A DNA stretch of 64,000 nucleotides from Syncephalastrum monosporum B8922 (Eukaryota; Mucoromycota; Mucoromycetes; Mucorales; Syncephalastraceae), in NCBI GenBank assembly GCA_000697355.1, contig JNEN01001227.1:434001-498000 (forward strand), in the 5' to 3' direction. The notes under the pieces are model-generated. The model was not told where the DNA came from, searched no databases, and worked only from the letters and a program-made list of their open reading frames with translations. How positions within the stretch are numbered: position 1 is the first letter of the stretch; each line of letters starts with the position of its first letter. The translations under genes were made by a program, and so were the position numbers. Shown piece by piece: positions 21,813-37,243 of this stretch.

Positions 21813-24800
21813 ATGCCCAGGAAAGCAACCGTCCACACGACCCAACCCAAACCCCGCAGAGGCCGTCCTCCGAAGAAGACAGCCCCACCCAGTCAGCCTT
21901 CGAAGCGAGAAAGCGAGCCAAAGCGCGAGCGAGTGCCGACAGAAGAAGATCTTCTCTCCATGAGCATAATACCTAAAATAGTTCGGGACCTACCGAAGCT
22001 AGAAATCCTGCAAAACCAAATGCATGAAGAAAACGACAGCACGCCTGTCGTGTCTCTCCTCGAAGAGCAACCTGAATTGGAGTCGCCCGAGTGGATCGGG
22101 AAAGAACTCCAAAACCGGAAAAATACAAGTTCAGTGACACCTGCTCGACAACGACATGTTAAGAAATCTGTCCGATTTGCAGACAAACACTGCGAGACAG
22201 GCCAATCCACACCTTTGTCGATCATCACCCTCGGAGACGCATCTACTGCTGAGCCAGTTCAGTCCATTTTACGAAAACCACAGAACACAAATACAACCCA
22301 AAACCTTGTCAAGCGAGACGGCGTGTCGGGCGACGTATCAGCTGACGCGTCGGCTGAACGGCCCGTATCACTCGTTATACCCAAGAAACCACGAGCTGCC
22401 AAGGCAACAAAAAGGCCAATCGTATCGAAGCGAAGCAAAGCATCTTCAACTGATGCCACGAATAATCCAGTTGAGGGCGTTGTTTCATCTACGCCACGGA
22501 AGCGACCCGCCAAACGCAGCGTATCGAGTGGGACCAAGGATCGCCCATCACCTAGCGTTGCCACCACTAACTCACCTGCATCACCACCCGCTTCACCCAT
22601 TTCACCCACACCCACGCAACGAGACTTGCCAAAGAGAAATCTGGTCGCTGAACCTACTGATACTGAAGAAGAGCAGGCACAACTCGCTAAGCTGATCTTG
22701 ACCCCTTCGTGTTTTGCTGCGATACCTGATCCACCCGGACCCACTCCGACAAACCAGGGATCGGTGGAATCGAATGAAAAGGAGCTGGTCAACGCGGAAG
22801 AAGATTCTTCGTCAAGCAGTGATACGCTGACTGAACAGCCTGCTTCGCCAACTCCAACTCGGAGACGCATACGCCAAAAGAAGCACGAGAAGACGGCGCA
22901 TACCAGTATAGACGACGTGAACGACGACCATGCGCTTGCATCATCCGTAAAAGGGGCAGAAGGTATGGATATTCTCGTTGTGTCAATGCCTGTGCTCACC
23001 TATGCGCCGCAGGTCCGCAACCGAAGAAGGAAAGCCCCATCACCAAAGCATCCGATGACAGTCATCCGCCTCCCTACACACCCGAGCCTATCGCGCTTCT
23101 CTCAGAACAAGGTACTAGCGATAGTGACGACGGCAGGACAAAGGCAGCCGCGGCCAAGGTCAGCGTCCTTCCAAGACATCAGGATGTGCAAACACTGCTG
23201 CGCGACTCCACGCGCGCGCTGCGTCGCATGGACTACGTCCAACTCTTGGAGCTAATGGAAAATGCCACAGTGGGCGCCCTCGAGTTATCCGTGATGCAGC
23301 TAATTCGTCTTTTTAAATACGACGAAGCAATTCAATCTTGCAAGCGCCACCAGGCCACGCACCCCAGTTCTCCGGCAGGCTATCTCTGGGAAGGCATGGT
23401 CCGAGAAGCACAGTGCGATTACAAGCGTGCGGCGGATGCGTTCCGCACCGGTGTCGAGGTTACCAAGGATCTGGTCTTGGCTGAGCGGCTTGCAGCTGCC
23501 ACCGCCCGCTGCGACGCCAAGCTCGACCCCCTTCGGCACCTTCCTGCCCAAGCGCTCGAGCGCGTGTTTAGCTACGTGCCTGAGCAGCGCTGGACGGCCC
23601 TGGAGGTGAGTCGCCACTGGCGGACCACAGTAGCCACGCTGTCCACGCTGTGGCAGGAATTAAACATCAACTTGGCGGATCAGCCTACCTTCGGCTTTTG
23701 GGAGGATGGTGTGATGCTCGTTTTGCACCGCGACCTGAGCCGTCTTCAGCTCACAACACAGACATCTCCGAGCCATGTCCTGTCCATGCTTCGTCGACGC
23801 AACTGCTCGCGCCTGCAGACTCTCGGTAAATTGGTATTTATTGAGATAACCACATGACTGATCATTTTATTTCTCTGTAGAAATCAAGGATGCGACGCGT
23901 TACACACCAGACATGGTCGGCTCGAGACAGTATCTCGGACGCGCCTTTTACGACGACCTTGAAGTGGTTGGGAAGCAGCTCAAGGACATGAGGATCGAGT
24001 CCACCCTCGCACCAGGCGAGCGCATCCGCGCCTTTCTTGCCCTCTGCCCCGATCTCAAACTCTTGAGCTATCTGACGACCGCGTCACATTGCGCCTGGCA
24101 TGTACCATATCCTATGCCTACCTACCACTCCATCAAAGCCCTGCAGCTCCCATACAGTGACGACCTCTCCCAATTTGGCTTTAACGCCCAAAATGTGCCC
24201 TTCCTCCGCGCTCTCCACATGGTGCTGCCCAACTCGGATGGCTTCAACAAGGATGTGACTCAACTCGTCAACCACCTCTATCGATCAACCACCAATATCA
24301 AACATATGAGCTTCTCATCAACCCCGCTGGCCGACAGTGCGCTGGACGCGCTTGTCAAGAACCAGTCCAGTGATGACATGCTAGGACTTCAGACGCTTGC
24401 GCTTGATGCGGCCTTGCAGATCGATGCGAGCGTGCTCCACAAAATCTTAACTGAGTCAAGCGAGACCCTTGAGAATCTAGACTGCCGTTGCGAGGTTACC
24501 AACGTAGGAGCCGTTGAACAGTATTCTTTGCCCCGTCTCAAGACACTCCGCTTCAACGCGCACGCATCAGGCATGATCTCCCTAGTGGACCTTCTGAAAA
24601 ATTGTCACGATCTGACGGACGTGCATCTGGAGGCTGTCCCATTATCCGGAGACGTGCTCGATGCCTTGGCTCGTCTGCCTCTGTTGCGATCGCTGACGCT
24701 CGACCGTTGCTGGTGCGAACCTGATGGGCTTTTAGCACAGTGTGTAGCAACCCTCGCTGCAAAAGTGAATCCAAGTCTGGCGTCTCTGTCATGCACGAGC

Positions 24801-25226
24801 TCAGGCACACGGTTACTCTGGGATGAAGAGACACTTGTCGCTGCCGGGTCGGTGCCGACCCTCAAGCACTTGGCACTGGCACGCGCCGACTATACGAGTT
24901 TATCCATGGATAGCATAACGCGATTTGTCGACCGTCTGCAGGAATCAGGCGGATTATCCCACTTGACCACACTCTGCCTTCCGATGGTGCCGCACCACTG
25001 TGATCTCGTCCGTAGGAAGATCCATGGCAGCTGTCCAAGCCTGACCTCGCTCCAACTCACGCCCATGTACCAATCCGAAAAACAAAAATCTGCGCTTCTC
25101 TTTGCTAAGCATTTCTTTCCCCACCCACTCAGTCCTATCCTTTCTTTATCTCCTATCACACACCCATCTCTTAAGTTTCCCACTTCCTATTGGAAAGCAG
25201 ACGAGCCGCAGACCGCGTCTGTCTAG
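21813..25226 (+). CDS. TPR/F-box/LRR protein, Dia2/Pof3-like
   Basis: Exons 21813-22962, 23013-23825 and 23881-25226 (up to 1102 residues), in phase. The first 390 residues are basic and disordered, with an AT-hook-like RRGRPPKK near residue 15 and many Ser/Pro/Lys-rich stretches. A TPR pair follows (around FKYDEAIQSCKRHQATHP and CDYKRAADAFRTGVEVTK), then an F-box (PLRHLPAQALERVFSYVPEQ), then leucine-rich repeats to the end. This order matches S. cerevisiae Dia2 and S. pombe Pof3, SCF ubiquitin-ligase receptors that act at replication forks and target the CMG helicase. The N-terminal AT hook could aid chromatin binding. The last about 45 residues after LTSLQLTPM look like read-through of an unspliced intron, so the real C-terminus is probably shorter. 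Confidence 0.8.
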
Positions 25227-25335
25227 TATATAATACCTTCTTTGCGACAGCCTTGTATATGAATTACCCGCCACACATATCTACATTCATTTAAAGTTAC
25301 CAATAAATGTTATATCATGTTTCCATTTGCAGTAA

Positions 25336-27124
25336 TTAGAGAACACGCTTCAACTGCTTTTCTACTGCTTCCCAGTCGTCGGTCGGTACGCGCTCGATCG
25401 GGCGATTGAAGTGAGCCTCGATCATTCGCATCTTCTCCCAAGTTTCTTTGCTGTGAACGAAATTGACGCTGACACCGGTGCGGCCGAAACGGCCTGTACG
25501 ACCGATACGGTGAAGGTAAGACTCAAAATCGGGCTGGCCGTTGGGGAGGAGTGGAAGGTCGTAGTTGACGACGAGGGTGATCTGCATGATATCGATGCCG
25601 CGAGCCAAGACGTTGGTTGTGATCAAGACCTTGAAGTCGCCATTTCTAAATCGCTTCATGATATCGTCACGCTCGGCTGGTTCCAATTTGCCGTGGAGGG
25701 CTACCACAGCGTGGCCCATCGCGGTCATCCGGCGCGCGATTTCGTCGGCGGTCTCGCGTTTCTGGCAAAAGATCATACTCTGGCTCACGGTCAGGATGTC
25801 GTATAGGTTGCAGAGCACCTCGTATTTGTGTTGTTCGCTGTCACAATCCATATAGTACTGGCGGATGGCGTCAACACTGAGTTCTTCGCGCTTGAGTGAG
25901 ATCTCGTTCGCGTCGGGAGCGAAGCGGGTAGCAAAGAGACGGACGTTGTCGGGGAAGGTGGCCGAGAACAAGACGACCTGGACTGCATGTCGAATCATGC
26001 CCTTGATGCGTATACTCTGGTCACCCAGACCGGCCTGGTCAAGCATGTTGTCGGCCTCATCGAGGACGAAGAGCTTGATGTTGTTGAGAGAGAGGGAGCG
26101 TCGGCGGATGGCCTCTTGGACGGTGCCGGGTGTGCCGATGATGATTTGGTCATGGATGGCGCGGCCCTTGACGAGTGAGTCCTTGACAACCAAAGCGGTT
26201 GTGATTTGGGTAAATTGGGCCATCTCACGCACGACGTCCAATGTCTGGTTGGCCAACTCACGCGACGGTGCAAGGCAGATGGCTTGGGGCGACCGAAGAT
26301 TGGGATCAACGCGTGACAGCATCGTCAGTGTAAAGGCAGCTGTTTTGCCCGTACCGCTCTGCGATTGACCGATCATGTTGCGCGGCCTGTCCAACATCCG
26401 GTGGTCCAATCAGTACCTCTCCAAACTATGCTTATGTATCCTTACGGGTTAGAAAGTAGCAGCGGTAGAGCAGTCTCCTGAATCTTGGAGGGCTTGGAGA
26501 ATTTCATGGCATGCAGACCCTTCAGCAGCTCAGGCCGCAGACCCAACTCCTCGAATGACTTGACCGAGTAGAGAAGCGAATTAGGATCCGCCTGTTGATC
26601 TGCCAGCTTGACCTGGACAGTGTTGGTGCTCGCAATCAGATTCGACGGGTGCTCCTCTTCCTTTGTCTCTTCTTTCACTAATCTCGTCGTTTCAGCTGAT
26701 GATCTTTTTTCCACTGCTTCTGATTGTACCTTCATCAGCAGGTTTCGTCTGCTCAGTGGATGGCGCAGCGGTGGTCGCCGCCGTGGATTCAGCATCAGGC
26801 TTCGATCCAACATCAGGCTTCTTTTCGTCATTCGTTTCGGTGGCTGCGGCATAGAAGACACGTCAAAACAACTCGTATAACAAAAAAGAAAGCCTAAACA
26901 TACGCTTGGACATCAAGTCACCGAGCTTCAAAGAGATGCTGTCGACGGGATCTGTCAAATAGGAATGTTCAGTAATCTGATCTTATTCGCTCCCGTGCAA
27001 CGTCGCAAAGCGCGTCCATGGCAACGCTCAAGATGCAAACATTTGCCGTGACATCCATCGGTTCAAACAGCCTCGCTGATTCATACAGCGTGTCACCCAG
27101 AGTGGAGCAAGTACCTTGGGACAT
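25336..27124 (-). CDS. DBP5: ATP-dependent DEAD-box RNA helicase Dbp5/DDX19
   Basis: Five exons in transcript order: 27115-27124, 26904-26951, 26730-26843, 26446-26677 and 25336-26386, total 484 residues, close to the usual length. The first coding exon holds only ten bases. After an acidic, Lys/Glu/Ala-rich N-terminal extension come the Q motif ([20 protein letters not shown]), Walker A SQSGTGKT (about 142-149), DEAD (about 243-246), SAT and the C-terminal RecA fold with [11 protein letters not shown]. The FEELGL and GMKF-like context is typical of Dbp5. The protein remodels mRNPs at the cytoplasmic face of the nuclear pore with Gle1 and Nup159. The short internal intron 26678-26729 (52 nt) restores the frame between the extension and the Q motif. 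Confidence 0.93.
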
Positions 27125-30164
<3,040 letters not shown>

Positions 30165-30208
30165 ATCTGCATGAACCCAACGCCATCGCTTTACCTTCTC
30201 TCACAATC

Positions 30209-30214
30209 AATAAA
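30209..30214 (+). terminator. Polyadenylation signal of polyubiquitin gene
   Basis: Canonical aataaa 45 nt after the stop codon, followed by T/G-rich DNA. Confidence 0.6.
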
Positions 30215-30430
30215 TCACTCACTTTGATTGTTAGCTTTGCATGATAAAATAATCTGTTGGTTTCAAATATTTGCTTTTGATTATTCATTTGTCTGCGTTT
30301 TATGTTGTGTGTATGTGGTGTTTATGATCCTTTATACAGTCGGTTATGGTACAATACAAGAGAAGAGATTGGGTACTGGTCCTCGGAAAGTAGGGGGAGG
30401 GAATGACAAAAAGAAGTGGGGTTGACTGCC

Positions 30431-31731
30431 CTAAGAGGAGGCAGCTGCTTTTCTGGCCGGTTCAGGGTGTGTGGTGATGGTTGCGGACGAAGGGGGTTTC
30501 AGCGTCATGTAACCGGTGATAGCGTAGAGATCATGCAGCGCCATGATTGTTTTTGGAATCTTGCCGGCACCTTCGTAATCAGCCGCAAATGCAGGTGCTG
30601 GATCCTGGTACGACAGCAGACCTAAACACAACCTACTTTGAATCACACGCACACTATCTTTGGATAACCACTTACTGCGCTGAAGTAAAACAGCATGCCA
30701 TCCTGCCTTCTTTGCGCCTGTTTTTGCAAGACAATGTCAATACGCGAATCCTCATTTATCCTTATTCTGTATGGTGTGTGTCTTACCGTAGTAATCCCTA
30801 AGAGTAGGAAGAAAGAAAAAACGACAAACAAATATGAGCTTGTGTGTGTGTGTGAAAAAACCAAAAAGAAGGTACGCATACTTTTCGATATCATCACCGA
30901 CGTGGAGGATGTGCTCTGGCAGAACGGCCGGGTCGACGAGATGTCTTGCGGCCTCGAAAATCTCTGTGTCTGGTTTCTCGTAGCCTGCTACGTTGCTGGG
31001 CAGCACAAAATCGAAATAATGACCAAGTTCTAAACTTTCAATGACGGACACTGCAAAAGGTGTAAACATGTGCTTGCATATGAGTTTTCCTAATACTTAC
31101 ACAAGCGCTCATCCGAGTTGCTAATGACACCCATGCGAAATCCTCGGCGCTGGAGCTCGTCGAGTGTGTTGCGTACATCGGGAAACATTGTATAGCCTTC
31201 CTTGGTCTCGAACCGAGTAAAGAGCGCCTCAAACAAGGATCCAAAGGCAGGATCAAGCACTTGTATCGGGCCGTCGTCAGTCTCAATGTTGCATACTATT
31301 CTTTCTTCTGTCTTACCTGTTTTGCTGACGCCTGCACGGAGGAAAGTAGAGTAGACGAGCTGTAAATCATACGATTGGATTGTTGTTATTATCAATATCA
31401 TCCGGGCGAAAGATATAGAAAAAGTGTATGTAAGAAATACCTCTTCCCACCAGCTGCGCGAACTCATACCGAGGTTTCGGCCGTAGAAGGGAGCACGCGC
31501 GAGCTGGTGCTTGTACGCCTCGCCAAAGTGTTGCGTAATGGCAGCCTTGGTGACATTGACACCGTGCTTGGCTGCCTCCTGGGCCTACAGAGAGACGGGA
31601 AGCGCGTCAGTCTAAGTTTCTCGGGCCAAACCGATAGAACGTACATATTGCGCAGATAAACTGCCCTTGGGTTTAAACAATGTGTTGTAGGCGTCAAAGG
31701 TAATGAGCCGAATCTTGAGAGCGTTCGACAT
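30431..31731 (-). CDS. HAD-like hydrolase, HDHD3-type, with microexon
   Basis: Eight exons in transcript order: 31645-31731, 31441-31584, 31317-31359, 31101-31259, 30882-31050, 30787-30797, 30676-30717 and 30431-30621, giving 281 residues. Motif I is ITFDAYNTL: the nucleophile Asp is present, but the second Asp of DxD is replaced by Tyr (DAYNT), as in the HDHD3 group. Motif II is VISNSDERL, motif III lies around YEKPDTEIF, and motif IV is ILHVGDDIEKDYYGAKKAGW. Motif IV is only complete when the 11-nt exon 30787-30797 (encoding DYY) is used. The predicted role is a cytosolic or organellar phosphatase acting on a small phosphorylated metabolite; the substrate is unknown. The C-terminal 40 residues are Ala/Pro/Thr-rich and not part of the fold. 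Confidence 0.85.
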
Positions 31732-32654
31732 TGTGGAAAAGAGGCAGAGAGAGAGCGAAGAAAAAAAAAAAAGAAAGAATAAAAAAAAATAGTAAAGAGT
31801 GCACTCTTTGCTTGAATTTGAATCAGCTGTTCTTCAATCCGGTTCGGCTTGATTGCAATCGCACCGAAGATCAGCAGTAGCACTCGTTGATATCTAATTC
31901 TCATCAATAAATGACCACTCATAACACTCCTGGCACTCATTTGTCTGTGCGCAGCCTGTTTATATATGTATATATTCTATTGTATGTGGGCAGCCAATGG
32001 ATAAACTCACACATCGGTAGAACAGAAAATGGATTCATTTAAGAAACAGGATCTCTTAATAATGGTGATGGTGTATGCATATGTATAAGTTGCAAAGGGA
32101 TGCACAGTTACGGGGTATGATAATACGAACATAGAGAGAGTGTGTGTCTTTTTGATGGTGCAGGGGTAACATGCATGCCCAGAAGAATCAATCTTTTTAA
32201 ATTATTTTTTTTGTGCTCCTGAAAAGAAGAAAGCGAGAAAGGTGATGCATGATAAGGTGTAGGGTATGAAAGGGAGCCGGTGTAGTACTGACGGTATACA
32301 GACAGTGCGTACTGTGTATAACTTAAAATACTGTATAATACGGTAGAATGTGTACTGGCCAAGTCAAATGAATGTGTGCTGTGCTGGTGTGACATGCGTC
32401 AGGAGAGAGACAGAAGGGAACCGATGGGTTTGTGCGACGCGGCGGCTTTCTCTTCTCTGGACCTTGATTTTTTGGACAGCTTACTTGACTTTCTGGATTG
32501 ATCGCTTTTTTCGTCTCCTCTACACTCACCTCTTCTCTTGCATACAGACACATAGAACCTTTTTGTGCTTTTTTTTCTTTTTTGTTTTGCTTATTTTGTT
32601 TGCTTCATTACTATACCCCCTTTCTCCTTTCACCCTTTTTTGATTCCATTGAGC
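31732..32654. other. Divergent intergenic region, HAD and kinesin genes
   Basis: No gene seen. A-rich tract at 31760-31790, and long T/C-rich tract at 32500-32640 just before the kinesin start. Confidence 0.5.
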
Positions 32655-35600
32655 ATGCCAAAAGATGGCCAGCCGCAGACGGCTACCGTCCAAGTAGGCA
32701 AGTTGTGGACAGCTTCTTCTGTCCGTCAGGCTGACTGTCTTGTCTTTATCTTTCAACTTTAGCGCTTCGTATACGACCATTGACCCAACGCGATCGCGCC
32801 CAACCTCGTTTTGCTGCATCCTCCGAAAACGATGTCCTCAAGGCACACGACAACACCGTGCACGTCGTACAACAGCACAAGCTCTTCACTTTTGATCACG
32901 TTTTCGCCCCCCAATGCACCCAACGTGCCATTTTTGATGCGGTCGGTGACAAACTCGTCCGCAAGTTCGTCGAAGGTAAGTGCACAGAAAACGACAAGGG
33001 ACACACGTTGCAGTGAGCTCACTCATCATAGGTTACAACGTGACCATCCTCGCCTATGTAAGGTTTATAAAAAGGGGGCGGGGTACAATGACAAACCAAG
33101 TAACGCTCATCTATCTTCAAGGGCCAAACGTCCTCGGGTAAGACCTACACGATGGGCACCGAGCAGCAGCTGGGCCAATTCAACCACGAGCAAGAAGGCA
33201 TCGTGCCACGCGCCGCTACGCTCTTGTTTGATTTACTGCACAACGCGGACGGCACGCGACCGCCCTCCCCGGCCTCGTCCTCTGCATCCTCTTCAAGCGG
33301 CATCCCGCCCTTGGGAAAAGGCTCCCTCTCCAGCCGCATGCGACCTCCCACCCGTCTCGCACCTCAATCACCTCGTACAAACACAAATTCCAAATTTCGC
33401 TTCTCGGTCAAGGTCTCATTTATCGAGATCTACAACGAAGAGCTGGTCGATCTCCTGAACAGTGCACCGCCCTCCGAGCGTCCACCGGTGACCATTCGCG
33501 AGGACACCAAGGGCCACATTTACTGGACGGGTGTCAGGGAAATGACAGTGCATAGCGCTGACGACGTGCTTTCGTAAGGATATAAAAAGCAAGAAAATCG
33601 TAGGCAAGGTAACGTGCTCACCTGCATCATCACATAGATTTTTGCAGCAAGGCACTCAGAATCGTGCTACGGGTGCTACCGACATGAACGAAAAATCATC
33701 GCGTTCGCACGCCATCTTATCCGTTACCTTACGCCAGGAACGTTGGACACCGAGCGCCACTTCGAGTACGAGCAGCAGCCGCCCGACGAGCCCAAAACCG
33801 AATAACGGCAAGGCCTCGCTGCGTGGAGCAGGCGGCCGCTATGCAATGACGGAGCAGCCAGTCAAGTCGCCGGACGAGGCCGGTGAATGGATTATCACGA
33901 CTTCAAAGTTCCACTTTGTCGATCTGGCTGGCAGTGAACGCGTAAGTTCTTCGTCGTAAATACAGTGTCGGTACTCAACAGCCTTGTTAGTTGAAACGTA
34001 CTGCGGCCGAGGGCGATCGCAGAAAGGAGGGTATCAACATCAACGCTGGTCTCCTTGCGCTCGGCAACGTCATTTCTGTTCTCGGTGATCCAGCCAAACG
34101 CAACACGCATATCCCGTATCGCGACTCAAAACTCACGCGCCTCTTGCAGGACTCGCTCGGCGGTAACGCCACCACCCTCATGATCGCATGTGTCAGTCCG
34201 GCCGAGTACAACTTGCCCGAGACAATGAATACGCTCCAGTACGCCAATCGGGCACGCAACATCAAAAACAAGGTTGAAAAGAACGAGGTCGAGGAATGGA
34301 TGACGACCGATAACGTTGAAACCTTGCGCACCATCATTGCCAACCTTAAAAAGGACATGAAGGCTGGAAAAGCGACGCAGGACCACCACCCTCACCCCAC
34401 CGCACCGGACGACCTGGCCTCGCCTCTGTCGGGTGTCGACTTTGACCAAATCTACCAAGAACAACGAATGATGATTGCCGATCTGCAGCGCCAAGTCGAG
34501 GAACTCGACGGCGAAGCGTCCGTCACTCGGGAGCGTAACCGTATGGTCGAGAGCGAGCTCAAGCGCGTGCGGCAGCAAGCGCACGGGATTGCCCCGGTCG
34601 ACCCGTCCGCGTTTGACTTTAGCAGCTCGGACGTTGAGTTCCAGCGCTTTGTGGAGCCCATCATTGAGGAATACGAAAAGAGCATCGGCAGCCTCGAGTC
34701 CAAGATCTCTGAGCTCAATTCGCAGCTCGCCATGGCGCGCGCCGCGCTGAACCACTCGGACTTTGGATTCGAGGAGCAGGCGGCCAAACTGGAGCAATAT
34801 GAGATCGTGATGGATGACCAGGAGAACCAAATTAAGAAGCTCGAGGGACGTATTGCCAAAATGGTGAAGCGCGAGCAAAGTACAGAGTCCCACATCCAAC
34901 GTCTGGAGGCCAAGCTCGAGAGCAGTCATCAGCATGCCGAGAGCGACGAAGGTGTCCTGAACGAGCTTCGCGGGCGCATCATGAAGTTCAAGGAGATGGA
35001 TGAGAATACGGAACGGTATATTGCCGACCTTGAGCGACAACTTGCGGAGGCAGACCAGGCCCGCAAGGCGCTCCAAGAACAGCTGCGTGAGCTGTCAGTT
35101 ACCCACCAAGAGACCCAGGATGAGCTGGCCGCGCTCCAGCAACAGGTGGCGGCCAACGAAGCCAAACGCCAGGAGGCGCTCAACGAAGAGTCGCACGTGA
35201 GCGAAAACGAGCGCAAGCGCTTGCTCCAACAGGTCGGTCGCCTGCAGGACAATGTCCGTGCGCTCCAGGAGCAGACCGAGCAGCGCCAAACGCATGATAA
35301 GGAACAACTTGAGCTTTTGCAAGCCAAGCTGGACCGTGTCATGAAGGAACGCACGGAAGAAGTTGCGGCCCATGAAGAAGAGCTGCAGCGTCTCCAGGCG
35401 ACGATCCAGCGTCTCGAGGCCAGCCACATACAAGATCTGCCTGTCCAGGAGACTCAACTCGATGGAGTAACAAGCAAGGTAGGGATCTGAAAAGCATCTT
35501 TTCCTCTTCTGCATTACTTACATGCGAAGTAGGTGCCGCGTCGGCCGTCTCTGACGACTACGAACGATACACACAGCGACCCTGAGGCACGGTGCAACGA

Positions 35601-36096
35601 TCTCAGGGCACAGTTTTCGAGCCAACAAGCCCGGCTCACGACTGCACTCGACAAGACCGAGTCTCTCTTGGCCACCTATCGATCCGACTCGCGCAAAAAT
35701 GCCGTCCTGATGCGACGTGTGACTGACCTTGACAAGCAGCTGCGTGCGCATAAAGACAAGATTGAGAGTGATCGGCACGCCTTTGAGGCTGCGTGGGCCA
35801 GCGAGGCCTCTGAAGCGCTCCTGGTCCAGGCCGAGCAGGAGATGCAGACCCAACGCGTCGCGTGCTCTAAGCTGGAAACCAAGCTGCAAAAGACCGAACT
35901 TGCCTTGACGGGCAGCAGTCGACCAAGCTCATCCATCAGCAGCAGCTCCTCAGCGAACGACCGCGATATTGAGGAGCTGATGCACAAGATGGATGCCATG
36001 ATGCTCCACCCCGACGACAAGAAGCGCCTGCTCCAGATGGAAGACGACGAGGCTCGATACCACCCTCCTACGATCACAACTTATAAAGATCATTGA
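32655..36096 (+). CDS. Kinesin motor protein, kinesin-4-like
   Basis: Seven exons: 32655-32697, 32763-32975, 33032-33057, 33122-33573, 33638-33941, 33991-35478 and 35533-36096, total 1029 residues. The N-terminal motor has VALRIRPL, P-loop GQTSSGKT, switch I NEKSSRSH and switch II DLAGSER. Two Ser/Pro/Gly-rich inserts lie within the motor (after LLHNADGTR and after LRQERW). After the neck ([13 protein letters not shown]) comes about 600 residues of coiled coil, then a short tail. The neck and motor style fit kinesin-4/KIF4-KIF21 plus-end motors, but assignment by eye is moderate. The first intron (32698-32762) begins GCAAGT: only a GC-AG intron joins the ATG exon in frame to VALRIRPL. Confidence 0.88.
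32698..32762 (+). other. GC-AG intron, kinesin intron 1
   Basis: The sequence reads gtag|gcaagttg at the donor and ctttag|cgc at the acceptor. With a donor at the nearby GT (32694), the frame is lost; with the GC donor, the protein reads QVALRIRPL. Confidence 0.75.
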
Positions 36097-37243
36097 ATCT
36101 TCACACCCATACCAATGCACCACACCACGCCGCGCGCCATTCTCTCACGCACCTTTACATTTTTTTCATGCACACTTGTATACGCCACCATTTTATTTTC
36201 GCGCATCATATCCCAGACGATTCATGTCTACGCATTAACTTATATAAGAACGTACATATATACTTTACCCGATCTCTATCGAGATGTACACACATTTGCT
36301 TGGCATCAATATATTGCGATATTGCTCTGCCGTATCGCGACACATCACTGTTGATACTGGCCCAGAAATGAACTTCAAGTAAGATATACACATCTCTGAG
36401 TTGGGCTTTGCTACTATCATGCGACCATATTACATGAGAAACCAAGTCGAAGGTTTATGGCACAGCATAAAGTAAACCATTATATCTTTACAAGCATAAT
36501 AGGATCATGAAGTCCGCTTTCACTGCGGGGATGAACAGGTAAAGCCTATGCTTGCCCACCATCGTACCTTATAAAAACGGCATAAGGAATGGGATCATGC
36601 GCAGTCAATAGTCCTTGTCATACTCCATGCGATAGCATTCCCGCACCATGTCAGGACTGGCCGCCTGAGATACTCCAGCCAAGCAAGGATGGTATCTGGA
36701 ATGCGTGCATTGCTATCCTTGTCCAGAAGCACACTATGCCCGTCGTCTTCAGATCATGCATGCGTCCTTCAGTTTCCCAGCATACTAAATAAATCCTGTC
36801 CAATACGTGTTCTTTAGCAGAATTATGTCCAAGCCAAAGACCATCAAGCATGGCACGCATTCAAAGTACAGAAAGATTATCCGTGAAAAGATAAGGATTG
36901 ACGCTAGGTCTAATACTATCATATTCACGGGCGTACTAATAACGGTGTATGGTGTCCTATAAATGCAGCGTATATTGAGAGCCGAAAGATACGGAGAGTG
37001 CATAGGATGATGATAATAAAGACGCCACAGGTAAAAGTATTTCAGCAGTATGCATGTGGACCAGTATAAACGCTATTCTGACAGAGGAGCAGTATCGGGG
37101 CTGCCATCTTTCGCGTCATACAGCCTTGGCCTATGCCGAAAGGATGCGTTCCGTTAACTGCGCATATTTCATTCAAATCAAAGCAAATATTTCTCTTTTG
37201 CATGTCATTCATGCGCGGTGGCAATTCTATTATGTTGTTTTCC
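36097..37243. other. Convergent intergenic region
   Basis: 3' flanks of the kinesin gene (+) and the GCFC gene (-). AT-rich; no gene supported. Confidence 0.5.

Noticed and set aside
26678..26729. Continuous frame through the Dbp5 N-terminus starting [10 protein letters not shown]
   Set aside because: The other frame gives the Lys/Glu/Ala-rich extension and links back to the ATG at 27124; a 52-nt intron restores the phase.
34126..35076. Antisense open frame of 316 codons in the kinesin stalk
   Set aside because: Leu-rich mirror of Glu/Gln/Lys coiled-coil codons; the sense strand is clearly coding.
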